The position numbers were made by a program, and so were the translations under genes. A stretch of 64,000 bases of DNA from Azohydromonas australica DSM 1124 (lineage in GTDB: Bacteria > Pseudomonadota > Gammaproteobacteria > Burkholderiales > Burkholderiaceae_C). This document shows, in pieces, positions 1 to 10,309 of the stretch. Below the pieces are notes generated by a model, which was given only the letters and a program-made list of their open reading frames with translations, was not told the DNA's origin and did no database searches. The stretch covers positions 124,001 to 188,000 of the forward strand of contig NZ_AUMO01000017.1 in assembly GCF_000430725.1 (NCBI RefSeq). Reading direction: 5' to 3'. Position 1 is the first letter of the stretch. The number at the start of each line of letters is the position of its first letter.

Positions 1-985
1 CGGTGTTGTCCCACCACAACATGGCCGGCACGACCGAGAGGCTGCACAGCAGCCACAGGTAAGGCGCGGTCATGGAATTGCGCCGGGTGAGTTCACGCGC
101 GGTGCGCTCGCCAGCGGCCCAGCGCAGCAACCGGCGGTAGATCAGGCTATGCAGGTGCACACCGTCGGGCATGCCCACTGGCCGCCCCTGCAGCCACTTG
201 CGCCGGTACATCGAGAACACGGTTTCGAACACAGGATAGATAACCAGCGTCAGCGGGAACATCGGCGACACCTCGGGATTGCGCGCCAACAACAGGATAG
301 ACAGCTCAGATAAATAAAAGCCCAGGAAATAGGCGCCGCCATCGCCGAGAAACACCAGCCCGGCCGGGTAGTTCCAGACGAAGAACCCCAGCACCGCGCC
401 CATGCCCACCAGTGCCATCATGGCCACGAGTTGATCGTTCACGGCAAAGCCGACGTAGGCCAGGCTGCCCAGCATCATCAGCACGCACATCGACGACAGG
501 CCATTGAAACCGTCGATCAGGTTCACGGCGTTGGCAATGCCCGCCACCGCCAGCACCGTCAGCAGCAGCGCGCCGAGCCAGAACGACACCACCCAGTCCA
601 GACCGGGGATGTCCGTGCGCCGGATCAATGCATCGAGCAGCCAGCCTGCCAGCGCGGCCGACACTGCAGTGAACAGTAGCCGCTCGCGCGGGCTCACACG
701 CTTGGTGATGTCTTCCACGATGCCTGCCCCGAAGGCCGGCACGGCACACGCAAGCAGCAGCAATGCCGTGCTACCGACACGATGGTCCTGCCACCACAGC
801 ACCAGCGCTCCCACCGTCACGGCGCACACGATGCCCAGGCCGCCCACGCGCGGTACGGAACGGGCATGGAATTTCTGCGGTCCGGACTCGTGGTCATTGA
901 CCAGATGCCCATGGGAATGGGCCAGCCGGATCACCGCCATGGTCAAGAGAAAAGCTACGGCAAATGTGATCAACAGCATGCTCAT
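1..985 (-). CDS. WecA/MraY-family undecaprenyl-phosphate sugar-1-phosphate transferase (partial)
   Basis: Polytopic inner-membrane enzyme that transfers a sugar-1-phosphate from a UDP-sugar to undecaprenyl phosphate, starting lipid-linked glycan synthesis. 328 codons are visible; the 3' end lies beyond position 1. Seen: KFHARSVPRVGGLGI at 38-52, acidic pair ED at 91-92, NAVNLIDGFNGL at 152-163, GDGGAYFLGF at 214-223 and HLHSLIYRR at 277-285, all hallmarks of the WecA branch of the family, with hydrophobic segments between them. Start ATG at 985; a second ATG two codons later (979) is possible. It is divergent from the export/chain-length operon and probably supplies the first sugar of that polysaccharide. 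The family is certain; the sugar specificity is not visible. Confidence 0.9.
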   Translation of the reverse strand, partial: MSMLLITFAVAFLLTMAVIRLAHSHGHLVNDHESGPQKFHARSVPRVGGLGIVCAVTVGALVLWWQDHRVGSTALLLLACAVPAFGAGIVEDITKRVSPRERLLFTAVSAALAGWLLDALIRRTDIPGLDWVVSFWLGALLLTVLAVAGIANAVNLIDGFNGLSSMCVLMMLGSLAYVGFAVNDQLVAMMALVGMGAVLGFFVWNYPAGLVFLGDGGAYFLGFYLSELSILLLARNPEVSPMFPLTLVIYPVFETVFSMYRRKWLQGRPVGMPDGVHLHSLIYRRLLRWAAGERTARELTRRNSMTAPYLWLLCSLSVVPAMLWWDNT

Positions 986-1160
986 GGTGATAATTATGCG
1001 TTCTTGCGGCGGTGCAGCAGTCAACAGACGTGCGTCCAAAAGGTCCCCCTTGACCTCCCGCTAGAATCCGCGCCGCCTCCGGCGCTGCCACGGGCAGCAG
1101 AATTTCCTGCCTTTGCCTCCGGGGTGCTTACCTCCCCGCGCTGCTCCCGTCATCGGACCC
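986..1160. promoter_or_regulatory. Divergent intergenic promoter region
   Basis: 175 bp separate the WecA-like gene and the export operon. On the + strand TAGAAT at 1062-1067 is a plausible -10 for the operon starting at 1161; no convincing -35 sits at the right spacing. On the - strand an AT-rich stretch at 990-997 lies only a few bases ahead of the ATG at 985, and a TTGACT (complement of 1019-1024) lies further upstream at too long a spacing. Promoter placement is inference. Confidence 0.35.
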
Positions 1161-3155
1161 ATGACACTTTTCCCTCGCCTGCTCTCTGCCACCTTTTCTC
1201 ATCGTCTGCGTCGTGCTGTGGGTGCGGCTCTGCTGGGATGGACCGCGGCGGCATCGTCGTGGGCGCAAAACGTGCCTGACGTCGGCAGCGCTGCAAACGC
1301 AGGCCCCATCAGGCTGCGCCAGCCGATCGCGGGCACGGACCAGCGCGACCCGCGCGGCACGACTGCCAACACCACCGACACGCTGCAAGACCCGATGCTG
1401 TTGCAGCGTCTGCAACGCGATGCTACGCCGGCTTACCAGCCGGGTGAATTCGAGTTGTTCGTGCAGCGTCTTGTTGCGACGCCGCAACGCAATAACGGCG
1501 AGCGCACGAGCCCCAACGGCCGCTCGCTGGAGGATGAAACCCATCTTGGGATAGCCGAGACGCCTGTCATTCGCCGCTTCGGCGCAGAGCTGATGACGCG
1601 CGTCGACGATCCCGGCAGCGTGGATTACAGCCCCCAGGTGCCGCCGGATTACCTGATCAAGAGCGGTGACGAGATCGTCGTCACGCTCTGGGGCTCGGTG
1701 GATGCGGATGTGCGCGTCGTGGTGGACCGCAGCGGGCGCATTAGCATCCCGCGCGTGGGACCGGTCCTGGTGGCGGGGGTGCGCTATGCCGAGCTGCCCG
1801 ATGTGCTGCGCCGCCGTGTGGGGCAGGTGTTCCGCAATTTCGAGCTAAGCGTGTCGCTGGGCCAGCTGCGTGGCGTGCGCGTGTACGTCACGGGCTTCGT
1901 GGGGCGGCCCGGTGCCTACAGCGTCAGCAGCCTTTCCAGCATCCTGAGCTCGCTGCTGCGCGCTGGCGGGCCTTCGGCCGCGGGCAGCTTCCGCGATATC
2001 ACGCTGCTGCGCGGGCGCCAGGTGGTGGCTCGCTACGACCTCTACGACTTCTTGCTGCGCGGCGACCGCAGCGCCGATGCGCTGGTGCAGCCCGAGGACG
2101 TGATCCACGTCGGCGCCGTGGGGTCGCAGGTGGCCGTGATCGGCAGCGTCAACCGCCCAGCCATCTTCGAGCTCAAGCCCGGCGAAACCGTGCAGGACGT
2201 GCTGAACATGGCCGGCGGCTTCACGGCCGTGGCCGACCGCAGCCGCTTGGCCGTGGAGCGGCTGCAGCAGCGCAGCGGCGAGCGCATCGCCGAAATGCAG
2301 CTCCCGCAAGGTGCCCGCCAGACGCTCAGCCATGGCGACGTGCTGCGCGCCTTCAGCGCCGTCAATTCGCAGCTGTCCGTGCAGCAGCAGAACAAGCGCG
2401 TGCGCGTGGAAGGCGAAGTGGCGCGCCCGGGCGAGTACGTGTTGCCGCCCAACAGCTCCGTCGACGACGCGCTGCGCGTGGCCGGTGGCCTGAGCCCCTC
2501 GGCCTACGTCTTCGGCACCGAGTTCAGCCGCGAGAGCGTGCGCCGCACGCAGCAGGAGAACTACGAGCGCGCGCTGCGCGACATGGAAACCGAGTTCGCC
2601 CGCGCCACTACCACACAGCGCACCAGCAACGCTGACGAGGCCGCTGCGCAGGCAGCGCGCTCGGCCTCCATCTCCCGGCTGGTGGAGCGGCTGCGCGCGG
2701 TCAAGCCCACGGGGCGGGTGGTGCTGCAGATGGACCCCGGCAGCAGCACGCTGCCGGACCTGGCTCTGGAAGACGGTGACCGGCTTTACATCCCGCCGCG
2801 CGGCACCTCGGTGGGCGTGTTCGGCAGTGTGTTCAACGCCGGCAGCTATCTCTGGAACGACGGCCGCTCGATCAACGACTACCTGCGCCTGGCCGGCGGC
2901 CCCACGCGCGGTGCCGACCGCGGCAGCGCGTTCGTGGTACGCGCCAACGGCAGCGTGGTCAGCGCGCTGCAGGACAGTGGCTGGTTCGGCGGCAGCCGTT
3001 CGCTGGAAGGCCTGCGTGCCGAGGCGGGCGACACCATCTTCGTGCCTGAGGAGCAGAACAAGGTCACCTTCATCCAGTCCGTCAAGGACTGGACGCAGAT
3101 CCTCTACCAATTCGGCCTTGGCGCGGCAGCCCTGCAAGCCATCCGCAACAACTGA
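1161..3155 (+). CDS. Polysaccharide export outer-membrane protein (Wza/KpsD-like, SLBB domains)
   Basis: Periplasmic/outer-membrane channel component that exports polysaccharide. The 664-residue product starts with a typical signal peptide (about 1-36, cleavage near SSWAQ). A polysaccharide-export domain follows (PPDYLIKSGDEIVVTLWGS region, about 150-230), then several SLBB-like repeats with the VTGFVGRPGAY / VIGSVNRPAIF / VEGEVARPGEY / VFGSVFNAGSY pattern. It ends in a hydrophobic C-terminal segment. It is much longer than E. coli Wza and has no lipobox Cys, so it resembles the larger KpsD/VexA-like exporters. I chose the ATG at 1161 because the signal peptide starts there; upstream TTG codons in frame are unlikely. 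It leads the operon and is followed 6 bp later by the chain-length regulator. Confidence 0.9.
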   Translation: MTLFPRLLSATFSHRLRRAVGAALLGWTAAASSWAQNVPDVGSAANAGPIRLRQPIAGTDQRDPRGTTANTTDTLQDPMLLQRLQRDATPAYQPGEFELFVQRLVATPQRNNGERTSPNGRSLEDETHLGIAETPVIRRFGAELMTRVDDPGSVDYSPQVPPDYLIKSGDEIVVTLWGSVDADVRVVVDRSGRISIPRVGPVLVAGVRYAELPDVLRRRVGQVFRNFELSVSLGQLRGVRVYVTGFVGRPGAYSVSSLSSILSSLLRAGGPSAAGSFRDITLLRGRQVVARYDLYDFLLRGDRSADALVQPEDVIHVGAVGSQVAVIGSVNRPAIFELKPGETVQDVLNMAGGFTAVADRSRLAVERLQQRSGERIAEMQLPQGARQTLSHGDVLRAFSAVNSQLSVQQQNKRVRVEGEVARPGEYVLPPNSSVDDALRVAGGLSPSAYVFGTEFSRESVRRTQQENYERALRDMETEFARATTTQRTSNADEAAAQAARSASISRLVERLRAVKPTGRVVLQMDPGSSTLPDLALEDGDRLYIPPRGTSVGVFGSVFNAGSYLWNDGRSINDYLRLAGGPTRGADRGSAFVVRANGSVVSALQDSGWFGGSRSLEGLRAEAGDTIFVPEEQNKVTFIQSVKDWTQILYQFGLGAAALQAIRNN

Positions 3156-3161
3156 TCCGCT

Positions 3162-4337
3162 ATGCGACACGACATGATGGCCGACCCTGTGCTCGACGCG
3201 GACGATGAGGAACGCGGCTTGGGATTGCTGGACCTGGCGGTGCCGCTGGCCGAAAACCTGCGATTGCTCATTGCCGGCCCGCTGCTGGCCGGACTGGTGG
3301 CGCTGGGCATCACCTTCGTCATCGCGCCCACCTACACCGCCCGCACCACTTTGCTGCCGCCGCAGCAGCAGCAAAGTGCCGCGTCTTCCGCGCTGGCCAG
3401 CCTGGGAGCGCTCTCGGGCTTGGCCGGCCTGGGTTCCAGCATCAAGAGTCCGGCCGAGCAGTACGTGGCGCTGATGCAGAGCAACACCGTCACCGACCGC
3501 CTCATCGACCAGTTCAAGCTGATGGACGTCTACGAGGCGAAGTTCCGGGAAGATGCCCGCAAGCGCCTGGCGACCAACGTGCGCATCAGCGTGGGCAAGA
3601 AGGACGGTCTGCTGACCATCGAGGTGGACGACACGAGCCCGCAACGCGCGGCCGAGCTGGCCAATGCGCACGTGGAAGAGCTGCGCCGCATCAGTAGTGG
3701 GCTGGCGCTGTCGGAAGCGCAGCAACGGCGCGTGTTCTTCGAGAGCCAGCTCAAGCAGACCCGCGACCGGCTCACCAGTGCCCAGCAGGCGCTGCAGGCC
3801 AGCGGCTTCACGGAAGGCGCGCTCAAGGCCGAGCCTAGGAGCGCCGCGGAGGGCTACGCCCGGCTGCGTGCCGAGGCCACCGCCGCGGAAGTACGGCTGC
3901 AGGTGCTGCGGCGCAGCCTGGCGGACAACGCCCCGGAGGTGCAGCAGGCGCAAGGAACCCTGAATGCATTGCGCTCGCAACTCGCCCAGGCCGAACGCAG
4001 CAACGAGGTCGGCAACAGCAACGGCGCCGACTACGTGAGCAGGTATCGCGAGTTCAAGTACCAGGAAACGCTGTTCGATCTCTTCGCGCGCCAGTACGAG
4101 GCCGCCCGCGTGGATGAGGCGCGCGAGGGCGCGCTGGTCCAGGTCGTGGACCCGGCGCTGCAGCCGGAGCGAAGGAGCAAGCCCAAGCGCGCCCTCACAG
4201 CCGTGGCCACCACGCTGATCACCCTGCTGCTGCTGGCAGGCTTCGTCATCGTGCGGCACTTCTGGCGCCGCGCCGCCGCCGAACCTCAGAACGCCGAGAA
4301 GCTGACGCAACTGCGTTCGGCGCTGCGCCGCTCCTGA
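3162..4337 (+). CDS. Chain-length determinant protein (Wzz/PCP family)
   Basis: Inner-membrane polysaccharide co-polymerase that sets chain length or couples polymerisation to export. In 391 residues there is an N-terminal transmembrane helix (about 36-57), a long periplasmic region rich in coiled-coil heptads (about 180-300), the [11 protein letters not shown] motif (a Pro/Lys-rich signature before TM2) and a second helix at about 345-367. There is no C-terminal tyrosine-kinase domain, so it is not a Wzc-type protein. Start ATG at 3162 (an alternative ATG at 3174 is in frame). It lies 6 bp after the export protein gene, so the two are surely cotranscribed. Confidence 0.88.
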   Translation: MRHDMMADPVLDADDEERGLGLLDLAVPLAENLRLLIAGPLLAGLVALGITFVIAPTYTARTTLLPPQQQQSAASSALASLGALSGLAGLGSSIKSPAEQYVALMQSNTVTDRLIDQFKLMDVYEAKFREDARKRLATNVRISVGKKDGLLTIEVDDTSPQRAAELANAHVEELRRISSGLALSEAQQRRVFFESQLKQTRDRLTSAQQALQASGFTEGALKAEPRSAAEGYARLRAEATAAEVRLQVLRRSLADNAPEVQQAQGTLNALRSQLAQAERSNEVGNSNGADYVSRYREFKYQETLFDLFARQYEAARVDEAREGALVQVVDPALQPERRSKPKRALTAVATTLITLLLLAGFVIVRHFWRRAAAEPQNAEKLTQLRSALRRS

Positions 4338-4368
4338 CCCTCCCCCGCTCGTTGCCCATCTGATCGAC

Positions 4369-5430
4369 ATGACCATCCTCGTCACCGGCGGCGCCGGCTT
4401 CATCGGCAGCAACTTCGTGCTCGACTGGATCGCGCAGGTTGGTGAACCGGTCGTGAACCTCGACGCCCTCACCTACGCAGGCAACCTGCGCAACCTGGCT
4501 TCGCTGCAGGGCGATGCGCGCCACGTCTTCGTGCAGGGCGACATCTGCGACCGCGCGCTGGTGGATCGGCTGCTGGCCGAGCACCGGCCGCGCGCGGTGG
4601 TGCACTTCGCTGCCGAAAGCCACGTGGACCGCAGCATCCACGGCCCCGGCGCCTTCATGCGCACCAACGTCGAGGGTACCTTCACGCTGCTGGAGGCCGC
4701 GCGCGCCTACTGGAACACGCTGCAGGGCGAGGACAAGGCGGCCTGGCGCTTCCTGCACGTCTCCACCGACGAGGTCTACGGCAGCCTGGCGCCCGACGCG
4801 CCAGCCTTCACCGAGGAGCACCCCTACGAGCCCAACAGCCCGTACTCCGCGAGCAAGGCCGCCAGCGACCACCTCGTGCGCGCCTGGCACCACACCTACG
4901 GGCTGCCGGTGCTCACCACCAACTGCTCCAACAACTACGGCCCCTATCACTTCCCCGAGAAGCTCATCCCGCTGATGATCGTCAACGCCCTGGCGGGCAA
5001 GCCGCTGCCGGTGTACGGCGACGGGCGGCAGATCCGGGACTGGCTGTACGTGAAGGACCACTGCTCGGGCATCCGCGCCGTGCTGGCCGGGGGCCGCGTG
5101 GGTCAGACCTACAACATCGGCGGCTGGAACGAGCAGGCCAACATCGACATCGTGCACAAGGTGTGCGCGCTGCTCGACGAGCTGCGTCCCGACCCGGCCG
5201 GCCACTATGCACGGCTGGTCACGCACGTGACGGACCGCCCGGGCCACGACCGCCGCTACGCCATCGATGCGCGCAAGCTCGAACGCGAGCTGGGCTGGCG
5301 CCCGGCCGAGACCTTCGACAGCGGCATCCGCAAGACGGTGCAGTGGTACCTGGACCATCCCGAATGGGTGGCCGAGGTGCAGAGCGGCGCCTACCGCGAC
5401 TGGCTCGCGGCCAACTACGCCACGCGCTGA
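4369..5430 (+). CDS. rfbB: dTDP-glucose 4,6-dehydratase
   Basis: Second enzyme of dTDP-L-rhamnose synthesis: dTDP-glucose to dTDP-4-keto-6-deoxyglucose. Extended SDR of 353 residues with the NAD-binding GGAGFIGSN near the N-terminus, STDEVYG near 133 and the catalytic YSASK near 161, all family signatures; the length is normal. It opens a four-gene rhamnose set in the order B-D-A-C. The next gene, rfbD, begins 13 bp after the stop. Confidence 0.97.
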   Translation: MTILVTGGAGFIGSNFVLDWIAQVGEPVVNLDALTYAGNLRNLASLQGDARHVFVQGDICDRALVDRLLAEHRPRAVVHFAAESHVDRSIHGPGAFMRTNVEGTFTLLEAARAYWNTLQGEDKAAWRFLHVSTDEVYGSLAPDAPAFTEEHPYEPNSPYSASKAASDHLVRAWHHTYGLPVLTTNCSNNYGPYHFPEKLIPLMIVNALAGKPLPVYGDGRQIRDWLYVKDHCSGIRAVLAGGRVGQTYNIGGWNEQANIDIVHKVCALLDELRPDPAGHYARLVTHVTDRPGHDRRYAIDARKLERELGWRPAETFDSGIRKTVQWYLDHPEWVAEVQSGAYRDWLAANYATR

Positions 5431-5443
5431 ACGGGTGGCGGAC

Positions 5444-6340
5444 ATGAAGATCCTGTTGCTGGGCAAGAGCGGCCAGGTGGGCTGGGAGCTGCAGCGCGCG
5501 CTCGGCGTGCTGGGCGAGGTCGTGGCACTGGACCACGAGGGCGCGCCGGGCCTGTGCGGTGACTTCCGCGAGCCCGAGGGCGTCGCCGCCGCCGTGCGCA
5601 GCGTGCGCCCGGACCTCATCGTCAATGCCGCGGCCCACACCGCCGTGGACAAGGCCGAGAGCGAGCCGGCGCTGGCGCAGCTGCTCAACGCCACCACGCC
5701 CGGCGTGCTCGCGCGCGAGGCGGCGGCGCTGGGCGCCTGGCTGGTGCACTACAGCACCGACTACGTCTTCGACGGCTCGGGCCAGGCCCCGCGCGACGAG
5801 GACGCGCCCACCGCTCCGCTGAGCGTCTACGGCCGCACCAAGCTCGAAGGCGAGCACGCCATCCGCACCAGCGGCTGCCGGCACCTGATCCTGCGCACGA
5901 GCTGGGTCTACGCCGCGCGGGGCGGCAACTTCGCCCGCACCATGCTGCGCCTGGCGGCCGAGCGCGAGCGGCTGACCGTGATCGACGACCAGATCGGCGC
6001 GCCCACCGGCGCGGACTTCCTGGCCGACGTGGCCACGCACGCCGTGCGCGCGGCGATGGCCAACCCCGCACTGGCGGGCACCTACCACGCCGTGGCCGCC
6101 GGCGAGACCAGCTGGCACGGCTACGCGCGGCTGGTCATCGAGTGGGCCCGCGCCCGGGGCCTGCCGGTGAAAGTGGCGCCCGAGGCGGTACTGCCCATTG
6201 CCACCAGCGACTACCCCACCCCGGCACAGCGGCCGCTGAACTCGCGGCTGGACACGCGCAAGCTGCAGCAGTCTTTCGGCCTGCGGACCCCGCCGTGGCA
6301 GCAGGGGGTGGAGCGCATGCTTTCCGAGGCATTCGCCTGA
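5444..6340 (+). CDS. rfbD: dTDP-4-dehydrorhamnose reductase
   Basis: Last enzyme of dTDP-L-rhamnose synthesis: reduces dTDP-4-keto-L-rhamnose with NAD(P)H. The 298-residue SDR has [10 protein letters not shown] at the N-terminus, STDYVFDG and the catalytic YGRTK motif, followed by RTSWVY. I chose the ATG at 5444 because [13 protein letters not shown] is the natural start; the open frame reaches further upstream into rfbB without homology. Length is typical. Confidence 0.96.
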   Translation: MKILLLGKSGQVGWELQRALGVLGEVVALDHEGAPGLCGDFREPEGVAAAVRSVRPDLIVNAAAHTAVDKAESEPALAQLLNATTPGVLAREAAALGAWLVHYSTDYVFDGSGQAPRDEDAPTAPLSVYGRTKLEGEHAIRTSGCRHLILRTSWVYAARGGNFARTMLRLAAERERLTVIDDQIGAPTGADFLADVATHAVRAAMANPALAGTYHAVAAGETSWHGYARLVIEWARARGLPVKVAPEAVLPIATSDYPTPAQRPLNSRLDTRKLQQSFGLRTPPWQQGVERMLSEAFA

Positions 6341-6374
6341 ATTTGAACCAAGCATCGCGCCTCAGGGAGGGAGC

Positions 6375-7268
6375 ATGACGACGACGAATCAGCGCAAGGG
6401 CATCATCCTGGCCGGCGGCTCCGGCACCCGGCTGCACCCGGCCACGCTGTCCATCAGCAAGCAGTTGCTGCCGGTGTACGACAAGCCCATGGTCTATTAC
6501 CCGCTGAGCACGCTCATGCTCGCGGGAATGCGCGAGATCCTGCTCATCAGCACGCCGCAGGACGTGCCGCGCTTCCAGTCGCTGCTGGGCGACGGCAGCC
6601 AGTGGGGCATCTCGCTGCAGTACTGCGTGCAGCCCAGCCCCGACGGGCTGGCGCAGGCCTTCATCCTGGGCCGCGACTTCGTGGGCGGCGCGCCCAGCGC
6701 GCTGGTGCTGGGCGACAACATCTTCTACGGCCACGACTTCTTCAGCCTGCTGCAGGGTGCCTCGCAGCGCACGCAGGGCGCCACGGTCTTCGCCTACCAC
6801 GTCAACGATCCCGAGCGCTACGGCGTGGTGGAGTTCGATGCCCAGCGCCGCGCGCTGAGCATCGAGGAAAAGCCCAAGGTGCCCAAGAGCAACTACGCCG
6901 TCACGGGGCTGTACTTCTTCGACGAGCAGGTGTGCGACATCGCCGCGGGCATCCGGCCCAGCGCGCGTGGCGAGCTGGAGATCACCGACGTCAACGCGGC
7001 CTACCTGCGCAACGGCCAGCTCGACGTGGAGATCATGGGCCGCGGCTACGCCTGGCTCGACACCGGCACCCACGACAGCCTGCTCGAAGCCGGCCAGTTC
7101 ATCGCCACGCTGGAAAAGCGCCAGGGACTCAAGGTCGCCTGCCCCGAGGAGATCGCCTGGCGCGCAGGCTGGATCGACGACGGGCAGCTGGAGCGCCTGG
7201 CCCAGCCCATGCTCAAGAACGGCTACGGGCAGTACCTGATGAAGATCCTGCGCGACGCGACCTTCTGA
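6375..7268 (+). CDS. rfbA: Glucose-1-phosphate thymidylyltransferase
   Basis: First enzyme of the rhamnose route: Glc-1-P plus dTTP to dTDP-glucose. 297 residues, with the nucleotidyltransferase signature [11 protein letters not shown] followed by [18 protein letters not shown], and [11 protein letters not shown] further on. A good ribosome-binding site (GGGAGGGAG) precedes the ATG at 6375. It sits between rfbD and rfbC in the same transcription unit. Confidence 0.97.
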   Translation: MTTTNQRKGIILAGGSGTRLHPATLSISKQLLPVYDKPMVYYPLSTLMLAGMREILLISTPQDVPRFQSLLGDGSQWGISLQYCVQPSPDGLAQAFILGRDFVGGAPSALVLGDNIFYGHDFFSLLQGASQRTQGATVFAYHVNDPERYGVVEFDAQRRALSIEEKPKVPKSNYAVTGLYFFDEQVCDIAAGIRPSARGELEITDVNAAYLRNGQLDVEIMGRGYAWLDTGTHDSLLEAGQFIATLEKRQGLKVACPEEIAWRAGWIDDGQLERLAQPMLKNGYGQYLMKILRDATF

Positions 7269-7281
7269 TTCGAAGCATCAC

Positions 7282-7833
7282 ATGAACATCATCAAGACTG
7301 CGCTGGAGGGCGTGCTGATCCTGGAGCCCAAGGTCTTCGGCGACGAGCGCGGCTTCTTCATGGAAAGCTTCAACCAGCGCCTGTTCGACGAGGCGGTGGG
7401 CCGCCACGTCGAGTTCGTGCAGGACAACCACTCGCGCTCGGCGCGCGGCGTGCTGCGCGGGCTGCACTTCCAGCTGCCGCCGCACGCGCAAGGCAAGCTC
7501 GTGCGCGTGACGCAGGGCAGCGTGTTCGACGTGGCGGTGGACGTGCGACGCGGCAGCCCCACCTTCGGGCGCTGGGTGGGCGTGGAGCTCTCGGGCACCA
7601 ACCACCGCCAGTTCTGGATCCCGGCGGGCTTCGCGCACGGCTTCCTGGTCACCAGCGACAGCGCCGATTTCCTCTACAAGACCACCGACTACTACGCGCC
7701 GCAGACCGAAGGCGCCGTGCGCTGGGATGACCCGGCGGTGGGCGTGGAATGGCCCTTGGGCGACCAGCAGCCGCTGCTCTCCCCCAAGGACGCCCAGGCG
7801 CCGCTGCTGGCCGAGGCAACGCACTTCGACTGA
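7282..7833 (+). CDS. rfbC: dTDP-4-dehydrorhamnose 3,5-epimerase
   Basis: Third enzyme of dTDP-L-rhamnose synthesis. It epimerises C3 and C5 of dTDP-4-keto-6-deoxyglucose. The 183-residue cupin carries the signature [13 protein letters not shown] (catalytic His), [13 protein letters not shown] and the conserved [11 protein letters not shown] stretch. Length is as expected. It follows rfbA by 13 bp and completes the rhamnose pathway. Confidence 0.97.
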   Translation: MNIIKTALEGVLILEPKVFGDERGFFMESFNQRLFDEAVGRHVEFVQDNHSRSARGVLRGLHFQLPPHAQGKLVRVTQGSVFDVAVDVRRGSPTFGRWVGVELSGTNHRQFWIPAGFAHGFLVTSDSADFLYKTTDYYAPQTEGAVRWDDPAVGVEWPLGDQQPLLSPKDAQAPLLAEATHFD

Positions 7834-7920
7834 CCCTGCGGCCCCGAACCGGGCAGTACCCGTTCTGCCCAGTTCGGCTGCGGCGGTGGTCCCCCGGCTT
7901 ACCTCAGAAAGCAACACGTC

Positions 7921-9351
7921 ATGACTTCCCCGATCTCCGTGCAGCCCGTCGTGATGGCCGGTGGCAGCGGTACGCGGCTGTGGCCGCTGTCGCGCGCGGG
8001 CTACCCCAAGCAGTTCCTGGTGCTGTCGGGCAACCAGAGCCTGTTCCAGCAGTCCGTGCTGAGGCTGCAGGGCCTGGCCGGCGCGGACATCACGCTCACG
8101 CCGCCGCTGGTGGTGGGCAACGACGAGCACCGCTTCCTGGTGCTGGAGCAGCTGCGCGAGCTGCGCTGCGAGCCGGCGGCGGTGCTGCTGGAGCCCCTGG
8201 GGCGCAACACCGCGCCGGCGCTGACGCTGGCGGCGCTGCAGGCGCTGGAGGACGGCGCCGACCCGGTGCTGGTGGTCACGCCCGCGGACCAGACCGTGAC
8301 CGACGCCGCGGCCTTCACCGACGCCGTGCGGCAGGCCGTGCGCCGGGCCGCCGACGGCAGCATCGTCATCCTGGGCATCACGCCCGACCGGCCCGAGACC
8401 GGCTACGGCTACATCCGCACCGACGGCGAGGCCGTGGCGCAGTTCGTCGAGAAGCCCGACGCCGCCACCGCGCAGCGCTACCTGGAGGCCGGCGGCTACT
8501 ACTGGAACAGCGGCATGTTCGTGCTGCGCGCCTCCAGCTGGATGAAGGCGCTGGAGCGCTTGCGCCCCGACATCGCTGCGGCCACGCGCGCGGCCTTCGC
8601 CGCTCGCCGCACGGACCAGCGCTTCGTGCGCCCGGGCCGCGAGGAGTTCGCCGCGGTGCCTTCGGAGTCGGTGGACTACGCCGTGATGGAGCACTGCCCC
8701 GGCAGCGGCATCGGGCTGTACATGGTGCCGCTGGCTGCGGGCTGGAACGATCTGGGCGCCTGGGACGCGGTGTGGCAGGTGGCCGACAAGGACGCGCAGG
8801 GCAACGCCGTCGTGGGCGACGCGCTGCTGGAAGGCAGCCGCAACACGCTGGTGCACGCCACCAGCCGCCTCGTGGGCGTGGTGGGGCTGGACGACGTGGT
8901 GGTGGTGGAAACGCCCGACGCGGTGCTGGTGAGCCGGCGCGACCGCAGCCAGGACGTCAAGAAGATCGTGGGCCGGCTCGACGGACAGCAGCGCGACGAG
9001 CACACCGCGCACCGCAAGGTGCACCGGCCCTGGGGCTGGTACGACAGCATCGACGCCGGTGGGCGCTTCCAGGTCAAGCGCATCATGGTCAAGCCCGGCG
9101 CGAGCCTGAGCCTGCAGATGCACCACCACCGCGCCGAGCACTGGATCGTGGTCAGCGGCACGGCCGAGGTGAGCTGCGGCGACAAGGTGATGCTGCTCAC
9201 CGAGAACCAGAGCACCTACATCCCGCTGGGCGAGAAGCACCGGCTGCGCAACCCGGGACGGCTGCCGCTGGAGCTCATCGAGGTGCAGTCGGGCTCGTAC
9301 CTGGGCGAGGACGACATCGTTCGCTTCGAAGACACCTACGGCCGCAGCTGA
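7921..9351 (+). CDS. manC: Mannose-1-phosphate guanylyltransferase / mannose-6-phosphate isomerase
   Basis: Makes GDP-mannose from Man-1-P and GTP. The C-terminal half belongs to the type II phosphomannose isomerase family. 476 residues: N-terminal [15 protein letters not shown] and YPKQFL (pyrophosphorylase signature), FVEKPD in the middle, and a C-terminal cupin with [10 protein letters not shown] and the metal-binding MHHHRAEHW. It feeds the gmd/fcl pair downstream. No phosphomannomutase (manB/algC type) is seen in the window, so Man-1-P must come from a gene elsewhere. The 87 bp upstream of the start hold no clear promoter. Confidence 0.95.
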   Translation: MTSPISVQPVVMAGGSGTRLWPLSRAGYPKQFLVLSGNQSLFQQSVLRLQGLAGADITLTPPLVVGNDEHRFLVLEQLRELRCEPAAVLLEPLGRNTAPALTLAALQALEDGADPVLVVTPADQTVTDAAAFTDAVRQAVRRAADGSIVILGITPDRPETGYGYIRTDGEAVAQFVEKPDAATAQRYLEAGGYYWNSGMFVLRASSWMKALERLRPDIAAATRAAFAARRTDQRFVRPGREEFAAVPSESVDYAVMEHCPGSGIGLYMVPLAAGWNDLGAWDAVWQVADKDAQGNAVVGDALLEGSRNTLVHATSRLVGVVGLDDVVVVETPDAVLVSRRDRSQDVKKIVGRLDGQQRDEHTAHRKVHRPWGWYDSIDAGGRFQVKRIMVKPGASLSLQMHHHRAEHWIVVSGTAEVSCGDKVMLLTENQSTYIPLGEKHRLRNPGRLPLELIEVQSGSYLGEDDIVRFEDTYGRS

Positions 9352-9359
9352 GACGACAC

Positions 9360-10286
9360 ATGGACAAGCAAAGCAAGATTTTCGTGGCGGGCCACCGCGG
9401 CATGGTGGGCAGCGCACTGGTGCGGCGGCTGCAGGCCGGCGGCTATGCCAACGTGCTCACCGCCTCGCGCGCGGAGCTGGACCTGCTGGACCAGCGCGCG
9501 GTGCAGGAGTATTTGGCGCGCGAGAAGCCCGACTACCTCTTCATCGCCGCGGCCAAGGTCGGCGGCATCCAGGCCAACAACCTGCAGCGCGCGGACTTCA
9601 TCTACCAGAACCTGGTGATCGAGGCCAATCTGATCCACGGCGCGCACCTGGCGGGCGTGCAGCGGCTGATGTTCCTGGGCTCGAGCTGCATCTACCCGCG
9701 TGACTGCCCGCAGCCCATCCGCGAGGAGTACCTGCTCACCGGGCCGCTGGAAGCCACCAACGAGCCCTATGCCATCGCCAAGATCGCCGGCATCAAGCTG
9801 TGCGAGAGCTACAACCGCCAGTACGGCCGCCAGTACGTGAGCGCGATGCCCACCAATCTCTACGGGCCCAACGACAATTACGACCTGGCCAACAGCCATG
9901 TGCTGCCCGCGCTCATCCGCAAGGCGCACGAGACCAAGCTGCGCGGCGACACGGAGTACGTGGTCTGGGGCAGCGGCACGCCGCGGCGCGAGTTCCTGTA
10001 CGTGGACGACCTCGCCGATGCGTGCGTGCACCTGATGGAGCGCGGCTGGGACGGCGAGCTGGTGAACATCGGCACCGGCGAGGACGTGACCATCCGCGAG
10101 CTGGCCGAGACCGTCATGCGTGTGGTGGGCTTCGAGGGCCGCATCGTCTTCGACGCCACCAAGCCCGACGGCACGCCGCGCAAGCTGCTCGACGTCAGCC
10201 GCCTGGCGGCGCTGGGCTGGCGTGCGCGTACCCGACTCGAAGAGGGCATTCGCCTGGCCTACGAGGCCGCGCCCTTCCACGATTGA
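9360..10286 (+). CDS. fcl: GDP-L-fucose synthase
   Basis: Bifunctional epimerase/reductase that turns GDP-4-keto-6-deoxymannose into GDP-L-fucose. The 308-residue SDR has [33 protein letters not shown] and the catalytic [10 protein letters not shown], all typical of WcaG/Fcl. Start ATG at 9360, 8 bp after the manC stop. Unusually for this pair, fcl precedes gmd. Confidence 0.96.
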   Translation: MDKQSKIFVAGHRGMVGSALVRRLQAGGYANVLTASRAELDLLDQRAVQEYLAREKPDYLFIAAAKVGGIQANNLQRADFIYQNLVIEANLIHGAHLAGVQRLMFLGSSCIYPRDCPQPIREEYLLTGPLEATNEPYAIAKIAGIKLCESYNRQYGRQYVSAMPTNLYGPNDNYDLANSHVLPALIRKAHETKLRGDTEYVVWGSGTPRREFLYVDDLADACVHLMERGWDGELVNIGTGEDVTIRELAETVMRVVGFEGRIVFDATKPDGTPRKLLDVSRLAALGWRARTRLEEGIRLAYEAAPFHD

Positions 10287-10309
10287 TTCATCTGCAGGAA
10301 ACCAACATC

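Noticed and set aside
1845..4472. An 875-codon open frame on the - strand
   Set aside because: Antisense to the export and chain-length genes; composition is Ala/Gln/Arg-rich with no domain.
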